DNA from: Oceanobacillus piezotolerans
Lineage (GTDB): Bacteria > Bacillota > Bacilli > Bacillales > Amphibacillaceae
Assembly (NCBI RefSeq): GCF_003665065.1
Contig: NZ_RCHR01000001.1
Span: forward strand, 434,001-498,000
Direction: 5' to 3'
DNA length: 64,000 nucleotides
How positions within the stretch are numbered: position 1 is the first letter of the stretch; every line of letters begins with the position of its first letter. Positions 55,437-64,000 of the stretch are shown piece by piece. The translations under genes were made by a program, and so were the position numbers. Below the pieces are notes generated by a model. It worked only from the letters and a program-made list of their open reading frames with translations, did not search any database and was not told where the DNA came from.

Positions 55437-55590
55437 TATTGCAGGTTAACTTGCCTTAAGAAACCCGCCATTTAGGATTCAGGAATTTGAAGAAGGCAAC
55501 TGTTTCTTGTCAAATTCCTGATTCTATCAAGCCTGCGATTCCTTTTTGTGATACTAACCGCTCAGTGGGGTTCTACCCCTCTGAGCGAAG
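55437..55590. repeat. Hairpin-rich intergenic segment
   Basis: Begins GCAGGTTAACT, shared with 5791-5801. Contains inverted repeat AGGAATTTGA / TCAAATTCCT (about 55477-55520) and CGCTCAGTGGGG / CCCCTCTGAGCG (55559-55587). The second may end the minus-strand YjcZ-type gene. No reading frame. Confidence 0.45.
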
Positions 55591-55602
55591 ATTCACTTTA
55601 CC

Positions 55603-55689
55603 TTAATACCAAGCTGCACCAACAATAATTAGAAGAATGAACAATACTACGATTAACGCAAAGCCAGTGTTGTAACCACCTGCACTCAT
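55603..55689 (-). CDS. YjcZ-family sporulation miniprotein
   Basis: A 28-residue peptide: a Gly/Tyr-rich start (MSAGGYNTGFALIV) and one hydrophobic helix ending in VGAAWY. The composition and sequence fit the YjcZ/YhdX-type small sporulation proteins common in Bacillaceae. A perfect AAAGGAGG precedes the ATG at 55689. Role in the spore unknown. Confidence 0.8.
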   Translation of the reverse strand: MSAGGYNTGFALIVVLFILLIIVGAAWY

Positions 55690-55829
55690 AACTCAATTCC
55701 TCCTTTGTTATCTTCTTTATATAAATGCTTTGTAATAGCATTTATCTTACGTTAATAATTTATGATTTTATGAGGCTCTTTGTATGGGCGAATAGGAGAT
55801 TTTTAAAACGAATGGAGGTGGCTTATAAA

Positions 55830-56570
55830 ATGAGTCATACTTATCAAGTTAAATTAGATACATTTGAAGGGCCGCTTGATTTGTTATTGCATCTGATTAA
55901 CAAATTCGAGATTGATATTTATGATATCCCTATGGCTGAGATTACTCATCAGTATATGGATTATATACATACCATGCAAAAATTAGAATTAAATGTAGCT
56001 AGCGAATACTTAGTGATGGCAGCCACTTTAGTTGCGATTAAAAGTCAAATGCTTCTACCCAAGCAAGAGATATTAGATGAAGTAGAAGAGGAATACATGG
56101 AAGACCCGCGAGAAGAACTAATTGGACGGTTAATTGAATATCGCAAGTATAAAGAAGCGGCTAGTAAGTTACAAGAAAAGGAATTGGAAGAAAGCCATCT
56201 ATTCACACGTGCACCTGTTGTTTTTGAAGAATTAACTGAGGAGAAACCGATAGTTAAAAAAGGGGATCTCTCTGTTTATGATATGCTCCATGCACTAGGT
56301 AAAATGTTTCAGCGTAAGAAATGGGATGAGCCATTGGATACAAAAATAAGCCGGGCGGAAATTCCGATTGAAGAGCGGATGAAAGATGTACTTAATGTGG
56401 TAAAAACATCAAAAAATGGAGTTGCTTTTGATAGTCTGTTTCCATTTCCGTCCAGAACCCATATCGTTGTTACGTTTATGGCCTTATTGGAGTTAATGAA
56501 AAACAACTCGGTTTATTGTGAACAGGAGAACAACTTTGAAACATTATATGTGTTTTACGCGGAGGATTAA
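55830..56570 (+). CDS. scpA: Segregation and condensation protein A
   Basis: The kleisin subunit of the SMC-ScpAB condensin. It has 246 residues. The conserved N-terminal KLDTFEGPLDLLLHLI binds the SMC neck; the C-terminal winged helix contains VAFDSLFPFPSRTHIVVTFMALLEL. ATG 55830 with TGGAGGTGG; the longer open frame upstream is not family sequence. Coupled to scpB, four bases apart. Confidence 0.95.
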   Translation: MSHTYQVKLDTFEGPLDLLLHLINKFEIDIYDIPMAEITHQYMDYIHTMQKLELNVASEYLVMAATLVAIKSQMLLPKQEILDEVEEEYMEDPREELIGRLIEYRKYKEAASKLQEKELEESHLFTRAPVVFEELTEEKPIVKKGDLSVYDMLHALGKMFQRKKWDEPLDTKISRAEIPIEERMKDVLNVVKTSKNGVAFDSLFPFPSRTHIVVTFMALLELMKNNSVYCEQENNFETLYVFYAED

Positions 56571-56573
56571 AAA

Positions 56574-57161
56574 GTGGAAATACTAGAATTAAAAGGTGTA
56601 GTCGAAGGATTATTGTTTGCAAGCGGTGATGAGGGAATCTCCCTCCATCAATTATGCAAACTACTTGAGGTCTCTGAAGAAACAGCTACTCATATAATTA
56701 ATGAGTTGAAATTTGATTATGAACGTTCAGATAGAGGAATAATGATTATACAATCCCATGATATTCTTCATTTAACTACGAAGCCTGAGCATAGCAGATT
56801 TTACAAGAAGCTGATAGAAGTTCCGCCGACCTCTAAACTGTCGCAAGCTGCACTGGAAACTTTGGCAATTATAGCTTATAGACAACCAATTACTAGAACA
56901 GAGATTGAGGAAATACGTGGTGTGAAAAGTGACAGACCCGTTCAAACATTGCTCGCTAGATTGCTAATAGAGGAAATAGGGAGAAAAGATAGTATTGGAA
57001 GACCGATACTATATGGAACATCAAAAGAGTTCTTAACTTTTTTTGGTCTAACATCACTGGAGGAACTGCCGCCATTGCCAGAAACCGATCAAACCGAGGA
57101 AATAAATCAAGAAGCCGATCTATTTTTCGAACGTTTTAGTGAAGAAATACAAAATGATTAA
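56574..57161 (+). CDS. scpB: Segregation and condensation protein B
   Basis: A winged-helix kite protein of 195 residues that dimerises on ScpA. Motifs VVEGLLFASGDEGIS and LAIIAYRQPITRTEIEEIRGV and GRPILYGTSKEFL. GTG 56574 with GGAGGAT. Confidence 0.95.
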   Translation: MEILELKGVVEGLLFASGDEGISLHQLCKLLEVSEETATHIINELKFDYERSDRGIMIIQSHDILHLTTKPEHSRFYKKLIEVPPTSKLSQAALETLAIIAYRQPITRTEIEEIRGVKSDRPVQTLLARLLIEEIGRKDSIGRPILYGTSKEFLTFFGLTSLEELPPLPETDQTEEINQEADLFFERFSEEIQND

Positions 57162-57163
57162 AA

Positions 57164-57196
57164 CAACTTACATTTTCTTAATGTAGGTTTTTTTGC
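57164..57196 (+). terminator. Rho-independent terminator after scpB
   Basis: AACTTACATT pairs with AATGTAGGTT (one G-T) and is followed by seven T. Confidence 0.85.
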
Positions 57197-57234
57197 TTTA
57201 TGTATTTTTTAAATGTAAAAGATGGGTAGACTGC

Positions 57235-57705
57235 GAAACTATTTAATTCAGTAAATTGATGCTAAAAATATCTGGAAACACCTGGAGTTATGCGCTGGTG
57301 ATTTCCGCTACGGGCAGTACGCTTTCCGCGGGCAACGCCTCAGCCTCGGGCCAACAGGACGTTGGTTACAAAGGCGTTGCCACAGGACGTGGCGTTCTTA
57401 GCCTTTGATCCTTCTCACTTCCTGCGGGGTCTTCGGCTGTTGCTTTTCCCGCAGGAGTCGACTGCCCTCCGCTACAATCACTTCATGTAATTAGGACGTG
57501 TTTCCACTATCTAATGTCTACAGATTAAAAAGCACAATTCAGCGGAGGAAATACACGGAGACTCCTGCGGGATGAAAAGCCTAGGTGAGACCCCGCAGTG
57601 CGTTAGCACGAGGAGGCTCAGCAGCGCCCGCGGAAAGCGTAGTGTATTTCCGCAGCGGTTTTACCCACTATCTCGCATTAAATTAATTAACATTTTCTAT
57701 TAACT
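57235..57705. repeat. MITE-like GC-rich inverted-repeat element, copy 3, with insert
   Basis: Third member of the family seen at 8461 and 30250, in the copy 2 orientation. Arm A (about 57297-57474) is interrupted after CAGCCTC by about 70 bases (57347-57417) of another hairpin repeat; arm B (about 57541-57658) is intact. The right end TTAACATTTTCTATTAACT matches the family; the left end is more degraded. No coding content. Confidence 0.8.
57347..57417 (+). repeat. Twin AGGAC-loop hairpin module
   Basis: Two hairpins with the same five-base loop, CCAAC-AGGAC-GTTGG (57351-57365) and GCCAC-AGGAC-GTGGC (57379-57393). The second is enclosed by an outer stem CAAAGGC / GCCTTTG (57369-57375, 57401-57407). 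The same words occur on the minus strand around 49439-49479. As RNA the loops read ACAGGACGU. Confidence 0.6.
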
Positions 57706-57819
57706 GCGTATGATTAAGAATAACAAGTTATGTGAAAGGGGTATTTCGTTGTAAAGAATTTCATTATTATTATCACGTTGCCTGCCTTTTAGGCATATGT
57801 TACCGGGGAGGCGATGATT

Positions 57820-58668
57820 TTGGATAATACGATGTCATACTTAAAGGAATTAGAATCCTGGGTAAATGAGGTTCAAGGACTTCTTGGCAATGCCAAGTTA
57901 GATGATAACCAAAGTAAATTATGGAGAAATCAATTAGATGAATTAAAGGACGAGGTGAAACGTTTAAAAGCTAAAGAAGTGATTACGGAAAAAGAAATTA
58001 TCTCTTTACAAAATAAAGGAAAGCAAATAAGCAATCGGTTCATGTATCATAACGAAAAAAGAGTAATTGCTTATGGAGAGCATAAGCTTCCACCATTGCC
58101 GTATGAATATAATGCATTAGAACCCTATATAAGTGAGGAAATAATGCGCCTTCATCATGACAAGCATCATCAATCCTATGTAGATGGATTGAATCGAGCT
58201 GAAAAGAGATTATATCTGGAGGAAACAAATAAAGAAACGTTGAAACATTGGTTACGTGAACAAGCATTTCATGGTTCTGGGCATTATCTGCATTCCATTT
58301 TCTGGAACAATATGACTCCACGTTCAACTAAGAAACCAGTTAAAGAGATAAAAAGACAAATAGAAATGGACTTTGGATCATGGGAGCAATTTAAGAATAA
58401 ATTCTCTGATGTTGCGAATTCTGTAGAAGGAGTAGGATGGGCGATATTATTCTGGAATCCTCCAAGTAACAGATTAGGGATACAATCAGTTGAAAAACAT
58501 CAGTTATTTAATATAGCAGATTCTATTCCCTTGCTTGTATTGGACGTTTGGGAACACGCATATTATCTGCAATATCGAACAGGAAAAGATAAGTACATCG
58601 AAAATTGGTGGAATATTGTGAATTGGAATGATGTTAACCAGCGTCTCTTAAATGCTAAACATCTATAA
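57820..58668 (+). CDS. sodF: Fe/Mn superoxide dismutase with N-terminal extension (SodF type)
   Basis: Superoxide dismutation. It has about 282 residues: an N-terminal helical, coiled-coil-like extension (about residues 1-85) precedes the SOD domain that begins HKLPPLPYEYNALEPYIS. Metal ligands are in LHHDKHHQSYVDGLN, FHGSGHYLHSIFW and LLVLDVWEHAYYLQY. The layout matches B. subtilis SodF. Start is TTG 57820, nine bases after GGGGAGG; ATG 57814 is an alternative. The extension's role is unknown. Confidence 0.87.
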   Translation: MDNTMSYLKELESWVNEVQGLLGNAKLDDNQSKLWRNQLDELKDEVKRLKAKEVITEKEIISLQNKGKQISNRFMYHNEKRVIAYGEHKLPPLPYEYNALEPYISEEIMRLHHDKHHQSYVDGLNRAEKRLYLEETNKETLKHWLREQAFHGSGHYLHSIFWNNMTPRSTKKPVKEIKRQIEMDFGSWEQFKNKFSDVANSVEGVGWAILFWNPPSNRLGIQSVEKHQLFNIADSIPLLVLDVWEHAYYLQYRTGKDKYIENWWNIVNWNDVNQRLLNAKHL

Positions 58669-58736
58669 ATTATATTTTTATAGCAAATAATATTTTTATA
58701 GCGAATCCTCCTATTGCAGCGAGATTTTGTTTTTGT

Positions 58737-58764
58737 TCATATGCTTCGAAGTCTTGCATAAAAT
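58737..58764 (+). promoter_or_regulatory. Probable sigma-E promoter of dacB-spmAB
   Basis: The -10 CATAAAAT (58757-58764) differs from CATACANT at one base; a -35 TCATATGC (58737-58744) places ATA 15 bases upstream. The start would be near 58771, before GGGAGGATT. The dacB operon is sigma-E controlled in B. subtilis. Confidence 0.55.
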
Positions 58765-58800
58765 GATTATTGACACCAATACAGTGGGAGGATTCTAAAC

Positions 58801-59889
58801 ATGAGGTATATAAAGCTCGTTATATTATTATTACTGGTACAACTGATTTACCCATCTATTGGACAAGCAGCTCCCAGTGTATCAGCCAATAATGCAGTCT
58901 TAATCGAACAAACAACTGGAAGAGTTTTGTATGAAAAAGCTGCACATGAACAACAGTCTATTGCCAGTATTACAAAGATAATGACTGCAATTATTGCAAT
59001 TGAATCGGGTATGATGGAGGAAAAAGCCACAGTTAGTAGAGATGCGATCTATACAGAAGGATCTTCGATTTACTTAGAACAGGGAGAGAAAATTACTATT
59101 GAAGATTTAGTATACGGATTAATGCTTCGTTCTGGTAATGATTCTGCTGTTGCAATTGCTGAACATATAGGGGGAAGCTTAGATGGCTTTGTGTACTTAA
59201 TGAACGAGAAGGCAAAATGGTTAGGAATGACGAACACTCATTTTGATAATCCGCATGGTTTAGATTCGGACAACCATTATTCCAGTGCATATGATATGGC
59301 TATCCTTATGCGTTATGCAATGGAAAATAAAACTTTTCAGAAGATTTCAGGTACGACATCCTATCAATCAGAAAATCGATCTTATAGCTGGCGTAATAAA
59401 AATAAACTTTTAACTCAGCTTTATGATTATTGTACAGGTGGAAAAACGGGATACACTAAGAAAACTGGCAGGACATTAGTTTCTACAGCTAGCAAAGATG
59501 GTATGGACTTAATTGCAGTTACTTTAGATGCTCCTGATGATTGGAATGATCATATTTCTATGTTTGAGTATGGTTTCCAGCAATATAAAATGGATTCGAT
59601 TTCGGAAGATGGATTTGCCGAATTCCGTATAAAAGATATAAGTAAAAATATTGTTGGATACTTAAATGAGGAAATTAAGTATCCTCTAACAGAAAGCGAA
59701 GCATCCAGTTTACAAGTAAAAAATTATATTTTAAAGGAACCAGAAGATGAAACGATCGGAAAGCAACTTTTTTATTTGGAAGATACTTTAATTGCGGAGG
59801 CCCCTATATACTCTAAACAGCAAGCGGAAAGACAACCCACCATGCTCTCCGATATGCTATCTTTCTATAATGAGCTGGTAGGAAAGTGA
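58801..59889 (+). CDS. dacB: Sporulation D-alanyl-D-alanine carboxypeptidase DacB (PBP5*)
   Basis: Controls cortex cross-linking from the mother cell. It has 362 residues. The signal peptide ends near IGQAAP. Motifs Ser56-Ile-Thr-Lys59, SGND near 112 and KTGYT. RBS GGGAGGATT precedes ATG. It is followed by spmA four bases later; somewhat shorter than B. subtilis DacB (382). Confidence 0.94.
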   Translation: MRYIKLVILLLLVQLIYPSIGQAAPSVSANNAVLIEQTTGRVLYEKAAHEQQSIASITKIMTAIIAIESGMMEEKATVSRDAIYTEGSSIYLEQGEKITIEDLVYGLMLRSGNDSAVAIAEHIGGSLDGFVYLMNEKAKWLGMTNTHFDNPHGLDSDNHYSSAYDMAILMRYAMENKTFQKISGTTSYQSENRSYSWRNKNKLLTQLYDYCTGGKTGYTKKTGRTLVSTASKDGMDLIAVTLDAPDDWNDHISMFEYGFQQYKMDSISEDGFAEFRIKDISKNIVGYLNEEIKYPLTESEASSLQVKNYILKEPEDETIGKQLFYLEDTLIAEAPIYSKQQAERQPTMLSDMLSFYNELVGK

Positions 59890-59893
59890 TAAT

Positions 59894-60481
59894 ATGGTAA
59901 ATGTTATTTGGGCGTTTATGGCGATGGTTGGCATTATATTTGCGATGTTTAACGGAACGATGGAGGAGGTAAATAAAGCTTTATTTGAGAGTGCAAATGA
60001 CGCAGTTAAACTGTCTATTGGATTAATTAGTATTCTAGTATTTTGGCTAGGGATTATGAAAATAGCAGAGGAAGCGGGTATTCTAAAACAACTTACGCGA
60101 CTTTTAAGACCGATAGTAGCAAGATTGTTCCCGGAAATACCAAAGGACCATCCTGCCCTTGGATACATTTTATCCAATTTCACAGCAAACATTTTCGGTC
60201 TTGGGAATGCAGCAACTCCCCTAGGTATAAAAGCAATGGAACAACTGAAGGAATTAAGTGGTGACGATAAAGCTTCCCGCTCTATGATTACATTTCTTGC
60301 TATTAACACAGCGGGATTAACCTTAATTCCTACTACTGTGATTGCTATTCGTATGCAGTATAACTCGGCAGCTCCTACCGAAATTGTGGGTACTACCATT
60401 ATGGCAAGTTCATTTACATTGATTAGTGCATTGCTTTTAGATCGATTCTTTTATTATCGAAGTAAGAGGAGGAAGGATTAA
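59894..60481 (+). CDS. spmA: Spore maturation protein A
   Basis: A nucleoside-recognition (gate domain) membrane protein required for spore core dehydration. It has 195 residues. Motifs NGTMEEVNKALFESANDAV and GLGNAATPLGIKAM. Coupled to dacB upstream; its TAA overlaps the spmB ATG by one base. Confidence 0.95.
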   Translation: MVNVIWAFMAMVGIIFAMFNGTMEEVNKALFESANDAVKLSIGLISILVFWLGIMKIAEEAGILKQLTRLLRPIVARLFPEIPKDHPALGYILSNFTANIFGLGNAATPLGIKAMEQLKELSGDDKASRSMITFLAINTAGLTLIPTTVIAIRMQYNSAAPTEIVGTTIMASSFTLISALLLDRFFYYRSKRRKD

Positions 60482-61011
60482 TGGGTATTTTTACAGCAAT
60501 AAGCACTTGGATTATACCAATTTTCCTACTTATTGTCCTCTTGACTGCAACACTAAAAAAAGTTCCTGCATATGAATTATTTGTGGAGGGAGGAAAAGAA
60601 GGCGTAAAAATAGCATTTTCTTTACTTCCTTTTTTAGTAGGAATGCTCGTATCTATATCTATTTTAAGAAGCTCAGGAGCACTTGAAGCTATAATTCAAC
60701 TTATTTCTCCTTTTTTACTATGGGTTGGGGTGCCACCAGAAATCGTCCCATTGGCACTTGTCAGACCAATATCTGGCAATGCGGCACTTGGTGTAACGAC
60801 GGAGTTAATCGCTACACACGGCCCAGACTCTTTTCTAGGTCGATTGGCTTCTACTATGCAGGGCAGTATGGATACCACTCTATATATTCTTACTGTATAT
60901 TTTGGTGCAGTAGGAATTAAGAAAATGGGTTATGCCTTAAAAGTTGGACTTTTAGCAGATTTAGTTGGTATAATTATGTCTATCATAATCGTTACCCTTG
61001 TATTTGGATAA
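60481..61011 (+). CDS. spmB: Spore maturation protein B
   Basis: Partner of SpmA with the same gate-domain fold, 176 residues. Motifs FVEGGKEGVKIAFSLLPFLVGML and VRPISGNAALGV. AGGAGGAAGG precedes the ATG. Ends the dacB operon. Confidence 0.95.
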   Translation: MGIFTAISTWIIPIFLLIVLLTATLKKVPAYELFVEGGKEGVKIAFSLLPFLVGMLVSISILRSSGALEAIIQLISPFLLWVGVPPEIVPLALVRPISGNAALGVTTELIATHGPDSFLGRLASTMQGSMDTTLYILTVYFGAVGIKKMGYALKVGLLADLVGIIMSIIIVTLVFG

Positions 61012-61021
61012 GACGAAAAGC

Positions 61022-61046
61022 TAGCGTTAACGAATCGTTAACGCTA
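61022..61046. terminator. Hairpin after spmB
   Basis: Perfect 10-base arms TAGCGTTAAC / GTTAACGCTA with a GAATC loop; only a weak T tail follows (TTATTATG). Confidence 0.6.
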
Positions 61047-61084
61047 TTATTATGTATATAAAAAATGATAAGCATGGTGATAAA

Positions 61085-61816
61085 ATGACAAATAACCAAG
61101 AAAGATTACAGAAGGTAATTGCTCAAAGTGGAGTTACTTCAAGAAGAAAAGCAGAAGAGCTTATTCTAGATGGAAAAGTAAAAGTGAATGGAAAGGTTGT
61201 TCTTACATTAGGAACAAAAGTATCTCCGAACGATAAGGTCGAGGTAAATGGTGTTCCTTTAGAAAAAGAGCCGCCAGTTTATTATCTTCTGTATAAGCCT
61301 CGCGGAGTTATTTCCAGTGTGAAGGATGATAAGGGAAGAAAGGTAGTAACAGACTTATTAAGTGATGAGATCACGGAGCGGGTGTTTCCAATCGGCCGAC
61401 TGGACTATGACACTTCTGGTGTGATTTTATTGACCAATGATGGAGAATTCGCTAATTTGCTGATGCACCCAAGTCATAAAATCGATAAAGTCTATGTGGC
61501 AAAAATAAAAGGAATACCAACGAAAACAGAATTATTACAATTAAGGAAAGGTGTTAAATCTGGGCAAGACGTTTTAAAAGCTGTCCAATATAGAATAATC
61601 TCCTCAGATAAAAAGGCAAATACGACATTAATCGAGCTAACACTTCATCAAGGAAAAAATCGTCATGTAAGAAGAATGATGGAAGAAATTGGTTACCCGG
61701 TGCAGAAGCTAAAAAGGGAAAAATTTGGTTTCTTGACGGTTGAAGGATTAACTCCTGGCGAGTATCGCCCATTAAACCCTAAAGAAATAAAGCAAATGAG
61801 AAATTTGGCACAATAA
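61085..61816 (+). CDS. rluB: 23S rRNA pseudouridine synthase RluB
   Basis: Makes pseudouridine in the peptidyl-transferase region of 23S rRNA. It has 243 residues. An S4 domain (RLQKVIAQSGVTSRRKAEELI) is followed by a catalytic domain with Asp in GRLDYDTSGVILLTNDG and the late HQGKNRHVRRMMEEIG. ATG 61085 is chosen (GGTGAT upstream); a frame start at 61052 would add 11 residues outside the family. Confidence 0.94.
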   Translation: MTNNQERLQKVIAQSGVTSRRKAEELILDGKVKVNGKVVLTLGTKVSPNDKVEVNGVPLEKEPPVYYLLYKPRGVISSVKDDKGRKVVTDLLSDEITERVFPIGRLDYDTSGVILLTNDGEFANLLMHPSHKIDKVYVAKIKGIPTKTELLQLRKGVKSGQDVLKAVQYRIISSDKKANTTLIELTLHQGKNRHVRRMMEEIGYPVQKLKREKFGFLTVEGLTPGEYRPLNPKEIKQMRNLAQ

Positions 61817-61887
61817 GAATTGTTAAATAATAGTCAAATTTTCGAGAATGCTTAGGTGGTATAATGGCAAAAGGAGAGTGATTAACA

Positions 61888-62460
61888 ATGGGGATTGAAG
61901 AGGCAAAGATTAAAAAACATAAGAAAAAAAGAAATCGCTTTATCTTTCGTATCAGTATATTGGCTGTCTTAGTGGGTGCGACAATTTTTGCACTTGTATC
62001 TAACTCGAGGGCAGATAACACGATTTACCGTGCGGGAGATCAAGCACCTGATTTTCAACTGCAACAAATAAATGAAAACAATGAATGGGAGACAATTCAA
62101 TTAAGTGATTTTAAAGGCAAAGGTGTAATGCTGAACTTCTGGGGAACTTGGTGTAAGCCTTGTGAAGCGGAGATGCCATATATGCAATCTCTATATCCTG
62201 AGTACGAAGAGAAAGGTATAGAGATTATTGCTGTTAGTTTAGATAATACCAAACTAGTTGTCGATCGATTTATCGATAAATATGATTTAACTTTTCCTAT
62301 ACCACATGATGTAACCGGCGAAGTAAGGGATTTATATAAAATCGGGCCAATACCAAGCTCTATTTTCATTAATCCAGAAGGGGAAATAGAAACGGTTGTT
62401 AATGGTGCTTTAACATTAGATAGATTAGAAGGCTATTTACAAGAGATACAACCGAAGTAA
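61888..62460 (+). CDS. resA: Thiol-disulfide oxidoreductase ResA
   Basis: A membrane-anchored thioredoxin-like protein that reduces apocytochrome c before haem attachment. It has 190 residues. The signal anchor is about residues 18-38, the active site Cys89-Lys-Pro-Cys92 in FWGTWCKPCEAEM. RBS AGGAGAG precedes ATG. First gene of the res cluster; resB follows after 29 bases. Confidence 0.95.
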   Translation: MGIEEAKIKKHKKKRNRFIFRISILAVLVGATIFALVSNSRADNTIYRAGDQAPDFQLQQINENNEWETIQLSDFKGKGVMLNFWGTWCKPCEAEMPYMQSLYPEYEEKGIEIIAVSLDNTKLVVDRFIDKYDLTFPIPHDVTGEVRDLYKIGPIPSSIFINPEGEIETVVNGALTLDRLEGYLQEIQPK

Positions 62461-62489
62461 AATACATAAATCTATTGTGAGGGGTAAAC

Positions 62490-64000
62490 ATGAAAGAAGT
62501 TAAATGCGATTGTGGGCATATTAACCCGCATGGTACAGTTCTTTGTGAATCTTGTGGGAAACCGATAGAGGGCAATCAGCATATCGATGGAAATGACAAT
62601 CATAAGCTATTGAATATGAGGTATGACGGTACAGCAAGACGTTCACAAACCTATAATAAATCCATCATCGATAAGATATGGAGTTTTTTCTCTTCTGTAA
62701 AAGTTGGGGTATGGTTAATTATACTAGCTTTGATTGCGTCTATTATAGGAACGATCTTTCCACAGGAAATGTACATACCAGCAGAAGCACCTAACCGTGA
62801 CCCGGCAGTATTTTATGAGGATCAATATGGTATTTTAGGACTGATTTATTACCAACTAGGATTCCACAATTTATATAGTTCTTTATGGTATATGATTCTC
62901 ATTGCACTTATTGGAGTTTCTTTAGTTATTTGCAGCTTAGATCGATTTGTTCCACTATATAAAGCATTACGTAATCAAAAGCCGCGGAAGCATAAGTCGT
63001 TTTTATCGAGACAACGCTTGTATAGTGAGTCAGACGCCATTTCGGAAGAAGACTATCAACTTATCAAAAAAAATCTGAAGAAAAATCGCTATAAAATAGT
63101 AGAAGAAAATGGGCATTTATTGGCTGAAAAAGGCAGGTTTTCACGGTGGGGTCCATATGTTAATCATATTGGCCTTATTATTATATTACTAGCCGCTATT
63201 TTACGTAGCATCCCTTTATTCTATATGGATGAATACGTATGGGTTAGAGAAGGGCAGCAAATCGTTATTCCTGGTACAGAAGGACAGTATTATATCGAAA
63301 ATAAAGACTTTATTTTAGAAACACATGATGAAAACGATGAGCGATTTCGTGAAGCAATTATGCAGGAGGGTTCCGTTCCTAGTAATTTCCAAACCGATGT
63401 TGTAGTCTACAAAGCGGAAAAATCAATTCCAGGAGCAAAGCCTGAACTTAATGCAATCTTGGATGATTCTATACAAATGAATGCTCCGGTCAAGTTTGAT
63501 GGATACTCAATATATCAACAAGGCTATCAGCTAAACGAGTTTACTAATATGACTTTTAAATTACATAAAACAGAGGATGCAGAAGAAGAAGCACTTGCTA
63601 CTTTTACAGTTGATTTAACAGAGCCTGAATCACAATATGAATTGGACAATGGTTATCGCGTAATATTGGATCAATATTATCCGGATTATTATTTAGATGA
63701 CAATGGAGAGCCTGCATCTGAGACAAACTTCCCAAGAAATCCAGCGTTTGTTTTTATTGTATATCCTCCAGATAACACTGAACCGGAAGTCAGTTTTCTA
63801 GGGATTGGTAGAAATATAGATGCTACTGGTGCAAACGAATATAAACTAGGAATTTTGGATTTCGAAATGCATGATGTAAGTGGATTAATCGTAAAATACG
63901 ACCGCTCTTTACCATTCTTCGGGATTGGGGCAGCTATCTTTATGATAGGGGTAATACAAGGGATGTATTGGCAGCATCGAAGAGTTTGGTTGAATCGAAA
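62490..64000 (+). CDS. resB: Cytochrome c biogenesis protein ResB, 5' part
   Basis: The frame opens at ATG 62490 (GAGGGGT upstream) and runs off the window after about 503 codons without a stop. ResB with ResC forms the system II cytochrome c synthase. An N-terminal zinc ribbon (CDCGH...CESC) is followed by membrane helices (VWLIILALIASIIGTIFPQE; LVICSLDRFVPLYKAL), a large extracytoplasmic domain, and a final helix region FMIGVIQGMYWQHRRVW. Its N-terminus is the same as in B. subtilis ResB. Only the last residues are missing. Confidence 0.95.
   Translation, partial: MKEVKCDCGHINPHGTVLCESCGKPIEGNQHIDGNDNHKLLNMRYDGTARRSQTYNKSIIDKIWSFFSSVKVGVWLIILALIASIIGTIFPQEMYIPAEAPNRDPAVFYEDQYGILGLIYYQLGFHNLYSSLWYMILIALIGVSLVICSLDRFVPLYKALRNQKPRKHKSFLSRQRLYSESDAISEEDYQLIKKNLKKNRYKIVEENGHLLAEKGRFSRWGPYVNHIGLIIILLAAILRSIPLFYMDEYVWVREGQQIVIPGTEGQYYIENKDFILETHDENDERFREAIMQEGSVPSNFQTDVVVYKAEKSIPGAKPELNAILDDSIQMNAPVKFDGYSIYQQGYQLNEFTNMTFKLHKTEDAEEEALATFTVDLTEPESQYELDNGYRVILDQYYPDYYLDDNGEPASETNFPRNPAFVFIVYPPDNTEPEVSFLGIGRNIDATGANEYKLGILDFEMHDVSGLIVKYDRSLPFFGIGAAIFMIGVIQGMYWQHRRVWLNR

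Noticed and set aside
58672..58704. Direct repeat ATATTTTTATAGC after sodF
   Set aside because: A single tandem pair of AT-rich words, likely chance or slippage.
1..64000. CRISPR array, tRNA, rRNA, insertion sequence with transposase, toxin-antitoxin or defence genes
   Set aside because: None found on reading both strands; all coding space is filled by recognised core genes or the listed remnants.

Overview
The window is a core chromosomal segment of a low-GC, endospore-forming Gram-positive bacterium of the family Bacillaceae. It carries complete sporulation loci (spoIIIA, spoIVB, spo0A, spoIIM, dacF-spoIIA-sigF, spoVA, dacB-spmAB), and gene order follows the Bacillus subtilis efp-to-res region. 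Protein relationships and intergenic repeat style point to the Oceanobacillus/Virgibacillus/Ornithinibacillus group, but sequence alone does not fix the genus. No plasmid, prophage, CRISPR array, tRNA or rRNA was seen.

Layout. 1-8.4 kb: end of efp, the eight-gene spoIIIA operon, accB-accC, and an Asp23-family gene. 9-19.3 kb: nusB-folD-xseA-xseB-ispA, a decayed gap where dxs would be expected, then yqxC-argR-recN-spoIVB-spo0A. 19.5-21.3 kb (minus strand): a ThrD-type aspartokinase and a small membrane protein. 21.4-30.2 kb: bkdR and the branched-chain keto-acid operon bcd-lpdV-bkdAA-bkdAB-bkdB behind a sigma-54 promoter, then brxB. 31-34.4 kb: intact methylmalonyl-CoA mutase subunits followed by wrecked epimerase and propionyl-CoA carboxylase beta genes. 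34.4-46 kb: yqjE, dinB, a minus-strand trio (GDPD, rnz, aldehyde dehydrogenase), yqkB, yqkF, nudF, yqxK, spoIIM, fur, yqzK, xerD. 46-52 kb: dacF, spoIIAA-AB-sigF, spoVAA-AB-AF. 52-64 kb: lysA, ppiB, an M50 protease, ribT, a YjcZ-type peptide, scpAB, sodF, dacB-spmAB, rluB, resA and the start of resB.

How the parts work together. Spo0A, SpoIIAA/AB/sigF, SpoIIIA, SpoIVB, DacF, DacB, SpmAB and SpoVA cover the control cascade, the mother-cell to forespore channel, cortex and core dehydration, and germination. Promoters matching sigH, sigE and sigF consensus sit where the B. subtilis model predicts. BkdR with sigma-54 would switch on leucine/valine/isoleucine degradation. The propionyl-CoA made from isoleucine and valine would normally go through carboxylase, epimerase and mutase, but here the two middle steps are pseudogenes.

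The unusual content lies in gaps and intergenic DNA. There are three copies of a 400-470 bp MITE-like element with nested inverted repeats, one with its core flipped relative to its ends. GC-rich hairpin clusters occur near 12.9, 49.4 and 57.4 kb, some with an AGGAC loop that resembles CsrA sites. Several blocks expected from B. subtilis order are absent: ptb/buk, dxs, spoVAC-AD-AE, ribDEAH and drm/pupG. I did not find a clearly new multi-gene system; the strongest leads are the repeat families and the methylmalonyl locus decay.
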